Shown here piece after piece: positions 52,050-63,163 of a stretch of DNA of 64,000 nucleotides (positions are counted from its first letter, which is position 1; each line of letters starts with the position of its first letter). Origin of the DNA: Balanoglossus misakiensis (taxonomy: Eukaryota; Hemichordata); NCBI GenBank assembly GCA_040954595.2, contig CM082579.2, positions 7,750,001-7,814,000 on the forward strand, written 5' to 3'. The position numbers and the translations under genes are program-made. Under the pieces are notes generated by a model. The model was not told where the DNA came from. It was given only the letters and a program-made list of their open reading frames with translations, and made no database searches.

Positions 52050-55000
52050 CCACAACAACCATCATTGAAGCAATTCGTGATTCGTCAAGTGTGATTCTCA
52101 AATAACATCCTCCTCTCACTCCCCCTTTCTGTTGGTTTCAGTTTGTGTCCACAAAATGCTGAAGCTTTCATGAGTTGAGACATCTTGTATTCACCAAGTT
52201 CTGTTCTTCAAGATAAGAGAGGCTTTGTTTGAATTCGTGAAAATGCACTGCACATGTTAATACGTGTGGCTTTCTGAGCATACGGCTGAAAAATATCATA
52301 CATTTCTGGATGATTAAAAATTAATTACCAAAGTATATAACCTGCAAAGTCTGATAAACCCTGAGTATTAATCTCACTCAAAATTTAATTTGCTCTTGTA
52401 GAGAGCTGTTGAACTATTGATAAATCATCAATTTTGTAACTGTTGAGGATTATAATTAAATTTGTGATCAAACATTAAATAGGGTCAGATGAATTTGTGT
52501 TATCATGAAGAGTGGAGTCAATGAGCATGGTTGCTCATAGCTAGATATAATCTTAAAAAATGGAAACAAGCAATGATGTTCAAGCAGTTTTCTAAAGTGA
52601 CCTTCGTTGAAATATACTGACTGAACAGATCGGTCAGTGCAGTAATGAATATGCTGCTGTATTCCGTGTTTACTCCGGAAAATCCCGACACTTCACGGAA
52701 TATTAGAGTGTAATCAGCTGCGATGGTTGTGTGAATGACCTAAATTGTGTCTTTTCTTCCGCACCGGTATCAGCGAGGAGAAGTTGGGTTCACTGAACGA
52801 GAAGAATTTCAGAAAGCTGATTAGTCTCGATATCTTGCTGTACATGTGCGTCAGAGGGTCGTATGACCTTATGTGATGTCTTGAACAGCCTTCTGGCTAC
52901 CTTTTCTTATAAAAAACAAACTCAAGAGAAGAAAGGAAATTTTGAGTTTGTTGACCTGCAGTAAATTTTTTATGGCCGTTTGTTATACTGCCTGTACATG
53001 CTCATAAAATGTTGTTTGTTTGCGTATTTTTTGGTACAGTTCTGTTTGTGCAGTGGCCATGGTCATAAACCAAGAATCCAGAGGACAGGCATAATGTCTG
53101 TGACACGTTGATACGTTGCTGACACCACTATTGGAAATTATGTATAATTTTTATAACGCGATAAGCACCTCCTTAAAGATCCGCTATCTTGAACTCCATA
53201 CACTATAATATACCAACCAGTTGAAATTTATTTTGAAGATATCATTTTACTGAAAAATCTGTCCCCAAACTTAATGCGAACATTAGCAATGTGATTTTCT
53301 TTGGACTTCTCAGAGAGAGATATGGCTATTGGCTATATAATGTACTATGGATCCATACAGCCTGAATCACATGATGACGATGATGGCAGTTGTGGTCGTG
53401 ACGGATGGAAATTAATAGCCTATGGGGTAACAATTCTAATCTGATCAGCATAATTGCATTTACAGGTTTCAGATAAATGCGCCAGTCTCTCCTTACTCGC
53501 ATTATGAAAGCATTGTGATGTTTTGTCTCAGTGCTGTGTCAAAACTTTAATGGGGACGGCAGTACCTTTTCCCCTTTATAAATAATCCTAGTGAAAGGGC
53601 GTTGACGTTAAGGTGATTCACGCGTATGTATCAAGATTGCCATGTGCTGCTTTTAAGCCTGTCTAATGGTGTCACCCTGTGATAATATCGTAGCAACCTG
53701 CAGCGGTCGTCAAGGTGGAAACCCAGCGACTAAGTGACATGTGCTGCATTTAAAGCCTCTTTGGTGCTCTCTCACTCTCTCCAATATTGCACTGAAGCTT
53801 GTCAAAGACGAGTGTCAGAGCTCCTTGTACATGTATGTTGGGTGTCTGTACTATTACTGCTGATTGAGTGAGCCATCGACATCACAGCCACACCCAGGAA
53901 GGCAAAAAAAAAAAAAAAAAACAGACGTAAAAACAACCAGTTGTAATATTAGAGTAAACAAAAAATTACAGTCTGTGAAAATATTGAGGGAATTTTGCAT
54001 TCAATATACGTAAAATAATAAATGTAGTGTTTACACCATGTATTCTAATTTCTACGCTGCTTGGACACCGGCCAATATGTATGTAAAGTGAGAGCAGTCA
54101 CTTGCATGGAAAGTACCAGCCATCAAACCCTGTACATGCCATTATTTACTAGTTAAGCAATAAAACACCCCCAGCCATGGTATACCACAAGATTTTGACC
54201 AGTTCACGACATATACGCACGAGCGATAGCGAGTGCGTATATGGAGTTGAACTGGTCAAAATCGAGTGGTATACCATGGCTGGGGGTGTTTTATTGCTAT
54301 TATATTATGCCAGTATATTGAAACTTTGCATAAAACATTTTAAAAAGGCATTTTCGTTGACTATGATATATGACTGTGGTATATGGCTAATATATCACGG
54401 TCACGTGTCATGTCTCGACCAATCAAATAGCGTGATTTACACCATCAATATACTGGTATAATATAATTGTTAATAACGCGTATGCACCATGGCATGGGAA
54501 AATTGGTCAGTGACGTTGCAGTAATGCAGGAGTGATGTCCTTTTGATTGTCGTTTGCAGGAAACGCACGGAGACGTGGAATGCTGCGCTGTTTGCATTGA
54601 ACATTACAAAGTTGGGGACGTCATTAGGAAACTGCCTTGCAAGTAAGTGTCTCTATCGGGGAAGCAACTCTGTTGACTGTGTGGGCCTTTCTGAGCGATC
54701 TGAATGGTTTATGTCAATTGCAGTGAAATGGAATTTGACCACTGATGTCTCTCAGATACCTTGCAGACTCATCTCATCATGTTTGGCCAGTTCACTCGTA
54801 AAATGATAGTCAGTTATCCGCAGAGGAGCTATTAACCTTTGCATAGACGCATTGAGGAAGGTAGCTTTTTCTGAACAAGTGGGGAATGAGCCTCTTTCCC
54901 CACAGTGCATGTACACTAAGAAATCAGTCAAAGAAAAAAATTAATCAAAACTTGATAATTTCAGCTGAAATTTCTGCTGAGACTTCATGTCTAGGAAAAC

Positions 55001-57430
55001 GCCACTGTTCATATTACCTTACATGATAGTCACAGTATGATAGCATACCTCATACATGTATTCGATTCCAAACAAACTGATTATCCGATTACTGCTTTTC
55101 AACCCACTCCTACCTGTGATTGTCCTTCACAAATCGAACGTAGTATGCAATCTCGTTTGAATTTACCAGAAATGTATGTATTAATTAACGGCACCCAGTC
55201 GACATCTGTGTATGTTCATTTCTCTCTCTCTCCCCTGCCAACTCACCTGTAGAGAGAGAGGAAATTGCGCTGTAATATCTTCTGTCTGGTTTCCACACAG
55301 ACATTACTTTCACAAAGGTTGCGTGGATCAGTGGCTGATAGAGCACAGAACCTGCCCCATGTGTAAACTCAATATCCTGAAGGCCTTAGGTCATGATGTA
55401 AGTATACAGTGTCTCTATCCTGACAGTTTCTGAGAAAAAGGGCTCTGACAGAAATTGAATTTGTTTGCAGACAAAATAAAAGATGCACTGTAGTCCTTAA
55501 AGGTATACGGTCACCTATGGAAAATTAGCTATAGTTACCATGGCAAATTGAGCTTTAGCCAATCACAGATTTTCAGTGGGTGGCACACGCGAAAAAAGGA
55601 GCGCCACCATATGTTCTTTAGAACGCTCAAATACGCCATTTCTGCCATATATGGGCGTATGTAAATTGGAGGTGACTGTATACCTTTAAGCTTTCCAGGT
55701 ACGTGTAGGTAACTGAGGCTAGGCAGACGCGAAAAAGAGCAAATGCCAGTATTCAGTTTCCATCCAGAGAGGACTGTGGCGCCATGTAAGGAGTTGATTA
55801 CAGAAAATCACATATTGAGATCAATCTGCTCCATACGAGTACCCGTGTAACGTGTTCCAAGAGGTCCATTACAGCTCCTTACAGTACTTAGTCTGTGATA
55901 GATTTGCAGTGGGTTATTGAATATGGCCAGGACAATTAATCTGTATCTCTCTACTTGGTTGGGAAAATGCAGGAAGGTTATAGTTTATTGATCGACGGTT
56001 TATGAAATCCGGAGTTCTCTGTGGAAGAGTTGTTGGCCCAAAAAAAATTGATGCATGTTTCCCCAAACATGTTAAATCTTATGGTTCAGTTTGAGTGGCT
56101 GAAATGAGCTGAGATTGCCCGTACGTGTATCCATCGTATTGACTCCTGCGTCCACGGTTTTGGTTTCAGAACCAAGACAGCCACGACAGCCTGACGGTGG
56201 AAGTGGAGGCGGCGGCCAGGGTGTCGAACAACGGAAACGAAACGGAAGAGGAGAGCCTGGGGAACGAGGAACAGAGCGCGGCGGCGGGGGGCGGCGGCCG
56301 CGAGCAGAGGGGGGCGAGACCGACCTCCTCCACGTCCGCGGTGGTGGCCTCCTCCGGCCAGCACTCGGCCACGGTCGGCGTCGACCTGGAGGACGCCTGC
56401 CAGGACGACAGCCCCGAGGGAATACAGAACCTGATGCTGGTCTGGGTGCCGGAGGACGTGGTCCCAGCCAACCAGAACAGGAACAATTCCAACCCGTTGG
56501 AAGATGATGGTGGGTGTTGAAGCCAAAATAGTGTGGCAGGGAATGTGTTGTTTTGAAGCACGCTGTATGCATATGCGCAGGCTGTAGACAGCGTCAGAAT
56601 TCATTTTTAGAGAGCAGAATATTACTGGTAGACACTTTCTAATGATAATCAAAAATTTTGGTCGCTTATTAAAAGTATCAACATTATGCTTGTACTATTT
56701 CAGTACAGCAGTATAAATTTAAATAATTGTCCCTTTCTGGTTATTATGTTGGTGACAGAAACTCAGCAATAATTGAAAGGAGATTTTTGCTTTTGACAGA
56801 CTTCATACACCTTTATAGTCTTTATATCGATTTTTTGTGCTTGTGTCAGTAACACATGTAGATTCATTGCTTATGAAATAGCTCCTTCCTGCGACCGCAA
56901 CATGCCATGGCTAATATCTATCCATTTACATCGTTACGGTTACCGCCAGTTTCCGTGTCACACGCCAGACAGACAGTGAACTGTGCTATATTCAACTCAT
57001 GTCTGGCGAATGGCCTCTTTAACCCAAATTGCAAGAAAATCTCTCGCAATTTATTTCTGGGCTACAAAAGCAAGAAAAACTGAACGCTGCAAGACGTGTG
57101 CATACCAGTGGAAATACCAGGATGTACGGGGTCATCTGGAGGTCACGAAAGTGCAAGGCTAACATGCGTTCAGTGGGTTTTTCATTTAAAGAATAATTCC
57201 CAGCAGTTGTCTGGCGGTTGTTAAAAATACCACTTTGTTTGGTGTGTCACAGCTGGTTGCACTGCACACAAAAGATTGACTCATACTAGATTTTTTTTTT
57301 GCTTTTTGCCTCTTTTGTTTTCTCAGATGGGACACAGAGCTGGGTCGTTGTGAGTTCGCCGGAAGAAGCCAACGAGATCCCGGGCAGCGTATCCGGGACC
57401 GCAGGGAATGTTTCAACCGCCGCAACGTAA
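45957..57430 (+). CDS. Goliath-family PA-TM-RING E3 ligase (RNF130/149/150-like)
   Basis: Exons 45957-46380, 50610-50857, 51796-51867, 54560-54642, 55301-55397, 56170-56509 and 57327-57430 join to 1368 nt (455 aa). Signal peptide at residues about 1-24. A lumenal PA domain follows, with [16 protein letters not shown] and GVVVYNN. One membrane helix lies at about 186-209 ([20 protein letters not shown]), then a basic juxtamembrane stretch. The cytosolic RING-H2 has C257, C260, C275, H277, H280, C283, C294 and C297, with spacing typical of the Goliath group, followed by KLNILKALG. Family knowledge: these endosomal/ER E3 ligases use the PA domain to bind cargo and ubiquitinate membrane proteins, controlling endosome traffic. 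The C-terminal 150 residues (two exons) are acidic, Ala/Gly-rich and GC-rich, unlike vertebrate members, and probably disordered. I cannot decide which of RNF130, RNF149 or RNF150 is closest. Confidence 0.95.
48165..48184 (+). repeat. poly-G tract
   Basis: 20 consecutive Gs; potential G-quadruplex or sequencing trouble spot. Confidence 0.9.
49275..49305 (+). repeat. G-rich tract with quadruplex potential
   Basis: G14-A-G4-AA-G5-A-G4: four or more G runs separated by 1-2 As. Confidence 0.9.
50858..51795 (+). other. intron 2 of the Goliath-family gene
   Basis: No exon, RNA gene or element recognised; it ends in TGTCTTTTCAG. Confidence 0.65.
51967..52049. repeat. (CAT)n microsatellite with GAC interruptions
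   Basis: About 27 trinucleotides, mostly CAT with two GAC interruptions. Ile- and Met-rich ORFs over it are artefacts. Confidence 0.97.
54156..54298. mobile_element. 143-bp foldback MITE-like element
   Basis: The two halves are reverse complements over about 70 bp each. The outer 33 bases match exactly (starting AGCAATAAAACACCCCCAGC, ending GCTGGGGGTGTTTTATTGCT). Interior pairs include GATTTTGACCAGTTCA and CATATACGCAC. No coding capacity. It lies in intron 3 of the RING gene. Confidence 0.85.
54300..54466. mobile_element. 167-bp element with 21-bp inverted ends
   Basis: The left end (54300-54320, TTATATTATGCCAGTATATT...) and right end (54446-54466) are inverted repeats with 20 of 21 matches. 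The element abuts the foldback element at 54156-54298, so the two may be one composite insertion. Confidence 0.75.
54643..55300 (+). other. intron 4 of the Goliath-family gene
   Basis: Splits the RING domain between Lys276 and His277. No other feature seen. Confidence 0.7.
55398..56169 (+). other. intron 5 of the Goliath-family gene
   Basis: Contains the MITE-like element 55496-55690; otherwise no recognised feature. Confidence 0.7.
55496..55690. mobile_element. 195-bp MITE-like element, TTAA at both ends
   Basis: The left end CTTAAAGGTATACGGTCACCT and right end AGGTGACTGTATACCTTTAAG are inverted repeats with 20 of 21 matches. TTAA sits at each edge, consistent with a TTAA target duplication. 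No ORF. It contains an RFX-like GTTACCATGGCAAA at 55534-55547. Confidence 0.8.
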
Positions 57431-57840
57431 AAATTGCCGCGATTCGATTTTTTTTTCTAAAGAAGGAAAAACCATGCAGGTTATGTAGCTGGGCTTTTTC
57501 ACAGACATTAAACTAATCTTACGAAGGAAAGTAATCGCTAAACTAGACAACCAGTGGTGTCCAAGAATTAGGATATCTCTCCAATCTGAATTTCATTTAC
57601 CTCATGGCAAGGGCAGTGGTTTTATACCCCACACACACACCGTGGTCTTCATGGCAGTAAATTTGACAGAACAAAAATATGTAATAGTTTCATCTACACT
57701 GTGTCAGTTTACAATATGTTTTTACCAAGTGCTGGGAGGGTTAAGTTTCCCACAACTGCTGCTCCGAGGTTAGGAACAGTGACATACCGGTATGTGCACA
57801 CACGCGCGCATGCACACACACACACACACACCTACATACA

Positions 57841-57871
<31 letters not shown>

Positions 57872-60800
57872 GTCAAAATATAACAAAAATAAGGTAAAAT
57901 GTTCTAGCTTGCTTCCATTGTAATCAATTCCATCATGCAATGAATGCAGATTTTTTTTCATTCTTCAGAAATAATGCTAGTGTGTCAGGGTTTAGATCAG
58001 GGGCAATCTCTCTGACATTCTTTCTGGTAGCATGAAGCATGCACTTGGATTTCTTTGCCATCTCCTATTTTTACCCGTGGTTTGGTCCAACTCCACTGTT
58101 CTCAGTGGGAGTGTTTGACCTCTCCACGGGGATACGGGGGTGAAAGGGTTAAACGCTGTTTCATTGGGAAGTAATTATTATAGCACAAGTCTTCATGCGT
58201 GTGGCAAGACCATTTGCCACCCGTGGAAAAGAAAACATGCTCCCTGTCAACACACACAGCTGTCAATTACTGCACGGTTGTCGGTGAGAACGGCCGACAG
58301 CCTGACCGGTCACTGACCGAGCCAAATACCATGAAAAACGAAAGACATCTCTCCTTGAACTGAAAATTTACCATGTCCTTGGCTGCGCTCCATAATGTGA
58401 GAGCTCCTACCTACAATCACACAAGAGTTTATAACTTCAGAAAACCACTAATTTGAATTTCCTTAATTTTAAGCCTGTTTGTCATTCATGAAAGAAACCA
58501 TTTCAATGCCTTCTCGTATGAAAAATGTTTTGAAAACAACACCATTAAAAAGAAACAAGAAATCCATTTGACAGCTGTCCCTCTCAATCAGCGCATCAAA
58601 GTTATTGTAAACTGACACAGTGCGGGTGACTGAAAAAACACATGCTACCTTCAGATTTATCAGTAAACCCTGGAACTTATCAATGTATTAACAGTTCACA
58701 GATCAGTGTTTGCGATCTTCACGTGCTGACACGACCCACAAAACAACAAATCTGGTGAATTCACTGTGTTTCAGTGCAAATTAGGAAAAAATTAAAATAG
58801 GTTGGTCGTCTCTGTGTAGTTGAAAGCACAAAGCAACGCATGCAGAATTTATTTGCACCAGTTGGTGTTGTATTTCTGACGTGACAACTGCTTGAAGAGG
58901 GGACGTGAGTTTATTTTCCAACCAACCAGAAATGCACACTTTACAAAAAACATATTATGAAACAGAATTTTACTATTTTATGAAAATATATTTTACATGT
59001 ACAATTGCACCTTTTCTTGTGATATCTGTGCATTAAACATTTCGATGATGGACAATTTACCATTACGGTGTAGTATATTCCTGTAAAAATTACAACTCTG
59101 ATTTTCTTTGTCTTTTTGTATTTTAGACATTGACCATAGAGTGATTTAGTTAAAATGGTAAAGCCTTGGACATTGTATATTGTTTAGATATCTGTCAACA
59201 TATAAACACGTTTGATACAATAGCTGCTTTTGATAGCAGCATTTGCAAACTTGGGAAGTAATTTTATCATGATCACAAAAAAAATGTGTGTGGAAACCCA
59301 TAACCCCCCACACTAAGATAAAATACTCAAGGAACCGTAGTATTTAAAAATAAAAAAACTTCTTTTGTGAAGACCTGCTACAGAGGGAAGTCGTAACCTT
59401 TGAACTTTGACCCCTCCATTCCTGAATCTTGTCCATGCTGCACGGTGCAGTCTACTTTGGCTTGTGATGACATAATTTGTTGAAATTTAATGAATTGTGA
59501 TACAAATCTGGTCAGTATTTTTCCCGCCTTTTCTTTGCGTGTCGTTGATTTTCTTTGATGTGACGAATTTACAACAGTGTACAGCCTAAAGAATCTATAT
59601 GACCAATATAGTTTTGATTTTTTTGCAAGTGAATCCTTTGTTGTACAGTAATCTTTTCAGCAACTTTCTGATGATGTATTATTTTAAGGCGATTTTGATT
59701 CTGACGTAATCCATATATAGACTAACATTAATTAGTATACTCACAAGGGAAGAAAATGGCTGGGTGCGAAGTAGCTACACTTGTATGTTCCTATAGCTCA
59801 AGAGATAGCTCAGAATGTGACAAGAGAAGTTTGGTCATTTTGTCACTGCAGAAATGCCTTAATGTTGCGGAGTGACCTTAAAATGGCAGGGTCGCTCTGG
59901 GAATATCCTAATATTGCTGTGTGCTATTCATAGCGCTTTGTATGTTATTTGTGTAACTAGTCGCAGGGCGCACAAGTGGAATTTTGATGTAAATAAATTG
60001 TAAATTTTCTGAGTGGACGGTTTCTGTTGAAAGATGCTGTGACCAATGGCTGAACTGTACATCGTGCGTGTGGAGAAATTCCTGAATTCAACTGGTCTTG
60101 AGTTATCTGGGTACGGATATTTCTAGATTAACACCCCAACCCACCATTGTGTCCCCACCTGACCCCTTGGTGACCTTTGATGTGACCCGAATGCTTTCTT
60201 CCAATCCGATCCCTTTAGTGTTCCCAAACTGGGCACATGCCTGGAATGTTGGGATGTGTGAGTGGCCAGATGAACCTTTTGTTCACCTTGGATATCACGT
60301 GTATATCAGCATGTCTGAATGAGTTGACCCGGTCTCGTAATCTATCCACACAGTAGTGTGGACCACACGTACAGATAGACAATAGACAGAGAAATGCTAC
60401 TGTGTTGGATTAATTTCATCTTCAGCACAGCACAATGCAAATTAACAGCAAAAAAAGTGAACATATGTAAGTTTTGCTGGTACCTTAACCATTAATCGCA
60501 CTGGTAAAGTGCAACAGGTTATTTTTCTACAATTCATTAATTGTTCAACTTTCCGAATTGAACATAAAAAAATGTATGTGGGATAATTGATTGGTAAAAA
60601 CAATATGCATGGCTGGGTTTCTTTTTATAGAACAGCAAATGAGACAGCTATTTTCGTAATGTAAAACATACCAATCCAGTGGATTAAACAAGCTGCACGT
60701 TTTGCTTTTTTTGGCCTGTAATAGTTGATCTTGTGTCCAATTGCACTAGGAGAAAGAGAAAATGTCTCGTTTAGTATGTATGGATTTTACCATATGTGAT

Positions 60801-60921
60801 TGTGCTTGCAGATCTGTTCAGTTATGCTCTCAAAACATTTCATGACTTTTCAACAGATGGAAATTGTCCAATGAGTCTTTTTACGGGCACTGAGAACCCG
60901 AAACCACTGTGCATTTAACCA
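57431..60921 (+). other. probable long 3' UTR of the Goliath-family gene
   Basis: 3.5 kb without a recognised exon. AATAAA occurs at 59992-59997 and 60922-60927. The latter is followed by a GT-rich stretch (GAGTGGTGTGTTT), as expected downstream of a cleavage site. It contains the (CA)n-(ACAT)n microsatellite at 57798. Confidence 0.5.
57798..57870. repeat. (CA)n and (ACAT)n compound microsatellite
   Basis: CA/CGCA repeats followed by about ten ACAT units. Confidence 0.96.
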
Positions 60922-60927
60922 AATAAA
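60922..60927 (+). terminator. candidate distal poly(A) signal of the Goliath-family gene
   Basis: AATAAA followed within 50 bp by GT-rich sequence. A proximal alternative is at 59992-59997. Confidence 0.5.
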
Positions 60928-61434
60928 AGTTGATGTTTTAAATCATTTCTGAAATTTCTTTGAGTGGTGTGTTTATACATCCTTTTGTAGAACTTTTACT
61001 CGACCAAATGGTGACTGAATACACTCCCAAGATCCTCATATTTTGTAAAGAGGTTGTCAAAACACTAGTAAACTGATAACTGGTAGTCATAGCCAATTTA
61101 TTCAGTGTGACATAGCAGTTTTCCTACACAGCCTTATTCAAAAGATACATGTGATGTGGAAATAAACATTTGACAATGCATTGTGAGGTGTGTCCCAGCA
61201 ATCAGGTCAAACCTGTTACATACTATGAACAGAAATGAACTCTTCGCTGATTTTTAATTTATTTGTAAAAAATAAACTCGCGTTCACTCACTCAACCACT
61301 CACCAAATTTTTGTGTCTTAAAATTCCCGGTTCACCCGTTAAAAGCCATACAAAAAAGGGTTGCTACTTAATCAAGTAGATCGCGTACGCGCGCGTATTC
61401 AATGTGCGTCTTGTGATTGAGTTCTTCGCGGAGT

Positions 61435-61449
61435 GGTCACCATGGCAAA
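61435..61449 (+). promoter_or_regulatory. RFX X-box-like site in a CpG-rich patch
   Basis: GGTCACCATGGCAAA agrees with RGYYRCCATGGYAAC except at the last base. The surroundings (GCGTACGCGCGCG at about 61384) are CpG-rich, as in a promoter. Confidence 0.35.
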
Positions 61450-62285
61450 GAGAACAATTTCCACGCGCGTTCAAATAATGACGCGGCCGAACACTTCGGA
61501 GATATGTCAAAGGGGCCGACAGTTTTAATAATTGTAAACAGGTCTGATAAAATCCATTTCAACCATTAATCCATGGTCATTACGCCTTCGAAGTTTTCGG
61601 TCCGCGAGTGTTCAGGTAGGTGGGATGCCCTGGCAACGATCTTCAGAGCGTAATGTAGCGCCCTCTTTGTGCGTCATCTTCCAACCTGCGGATATTATCG
61701 ATGTTGCCTGGATGCGGAGTGCGTGCAAGGAGACAGATGATTGTGGCCGCTCTGCCTCCATTGTATTTAATTGCCCCCCCCCCCCCCATTGAGGGCACTC
61801 AACTTGTGCTAGGAGAACGCATTGCATTGCAATTTGTGTTCAAAGTTTTGCAGGTAGTAGAGTAGGGCCCTCTAAGGGAGCTTGCACTTTAATATTACAA
61901 GGGGGTCGGCCGGAGGAAACCGGGAAAGGTCTATATATCACGTATCCCCCTACTGCATGAAGTTTATGACAAATGACAAAACAATATACTTCAGACCAGA
62001 ACCACAGTTATGCAATTATTGGCCTAGAGATACAGGATGCATTGGCTTGCTTTAGTTAATCTCACTTATCGGTCTTGTCTGTGTTAGTACGGGTACCACC
62101 CAATCATTCGCACCGTCCGTTTCTTTCTTTCTTTCTTTATTTAGCTGTACGTTTTTATGGATGTGCAATAGAAGTCATCATCATTAGGGCCTAAAGGTAA
62201 ACAAAATGCTATGTGGGTAGTGTTGGCGAAGTATGAATAATCACAGTTCGTCCAACACATCATTTCCCTCTGTTCATTTATTCAG

Positions 62286-62393
62286 GTAAGATTGTGTGAT
62301 CACCAGCATCCAAATGTCGACAACAAGCACCAAAGGCAGAAAGGCGGTGACACGGAGTACGCCATCAATGGCAAAGAAATGCAGGTGAGTCCG
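62286..62393 (+). other. possible exon of an unidentified transcript
   Basis: A strong acceptor (TTTCCCTCTGTTCATTTATTCAG) and strong donor (CAG|GTGAGT) enclose 108 bp. Two frames are open: one from ATG 62315 reads MSTTSTKGRKAVTRSTPSMA, and the first frame is open throughout. It may be a 5' exon of a gene continuing to the right, or non-coding. Splice-site evidence only. Confidence 0.35.
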
Positions 62394-63109
62394 GCACACG
62401 ATGTTCAACACAGATAACACACATATGAAATTTTACTTCATTTCTCGGACGAATTCGTTTTGTGCAGTATCTAATACCTTAAACAATCTGTTGTATGAAA
62501 ACTGCAAATGTATTTAGAATTGTCATCAGACAACCATTCCTGGCGACATTTCGACATCAGGGAGCGCTGTTTATCTAACAAGCCAATACGCGCTTCGTAC
62601 CAACTTCCTAAAGAATCATTATTTTGCATCGTCAAATACATGTACTTAAACTGCGGAATTCCCAGAGAAACCTCTCTTGAAATTTGCCGTTGCTTATGTT
62701 GCACCGACATTTAATTTCGAATGAAGTGTCTTTTCGGGTTACATTCGAATTTATTTTCCTGACTATTGTGGTCGGAAAATGGTCACTCGTTACTTCCTTT
62801 AAAATAATGGTGTGCCGAGTGACGCAGAGAACATTCCGGGCGTCAGTAACACAAAAGTGACCTGAAATTCATGTTGAATAATCAGTTACTGTGTATATAG
62901 TTGTTACCGGAGAATAGGTTTTCTATTTTCAATTTTGAATACCTTGGGATGGAATCCGGATATAGAAACCGCCCCAACGTTTGAAAAAAAAACATGCTGC
63001 GGAACCTGGGCACTGCTGAGAACAATGCATGGTTACGTATCTCACATACATATGCGTTTGGTATGAATGAACAATAGTCACAGACATGAACCGCTGCCAT
63101 ATCCGTACT

Positions 63110-63117
63110 TATATAAG
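63110..63117 (+). promoter_or_regulatory. TATA box of the EamA transporter gene
   Basis: TATATAAG lies 47-54 bp upstream of the ATG, a spacing that allows a very short 5' UTR. Confidence 0.45.
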
Positions 63118-63163
63118 TATAGGTTCATAAATACTCAGCGCACATAATTACAAAGAGTCTACG

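Larger units (their letters stand above)
51868..54559 (+). other. intron 3 of the Goliath-family gene
   Basis: 2.7 kb. It holds the (CAT)n array 51967-52049, a poly-A run near 53907 and two adjacent inverted-repeat elements between 54156 and 54466. No other exon recognised. Confidence 0.65.
60928..63109. other. intergenic before the EamA transporter gene
   Basis: This contains a CpG-rich patch around 61380-61620 with an X-box-like GGTCACCATGGCAAA (61435-61449) and a donor-like TTCAG|GTAGGTGGG at 61615. It also has a C tract near 61776-61788 and a possible exon at 62286-62393. No full gene recognised. Confidence 0.5.

Noticed and set aside
56072-56652. Long ORFs on both strands around the GC-rich exon (188, 166, 131 and 130 aa)
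   Set aside because: Open frames are expected in GC-rich DNA; only the plus-strand frame chaining exons 5 and 7 fits the splice phases.
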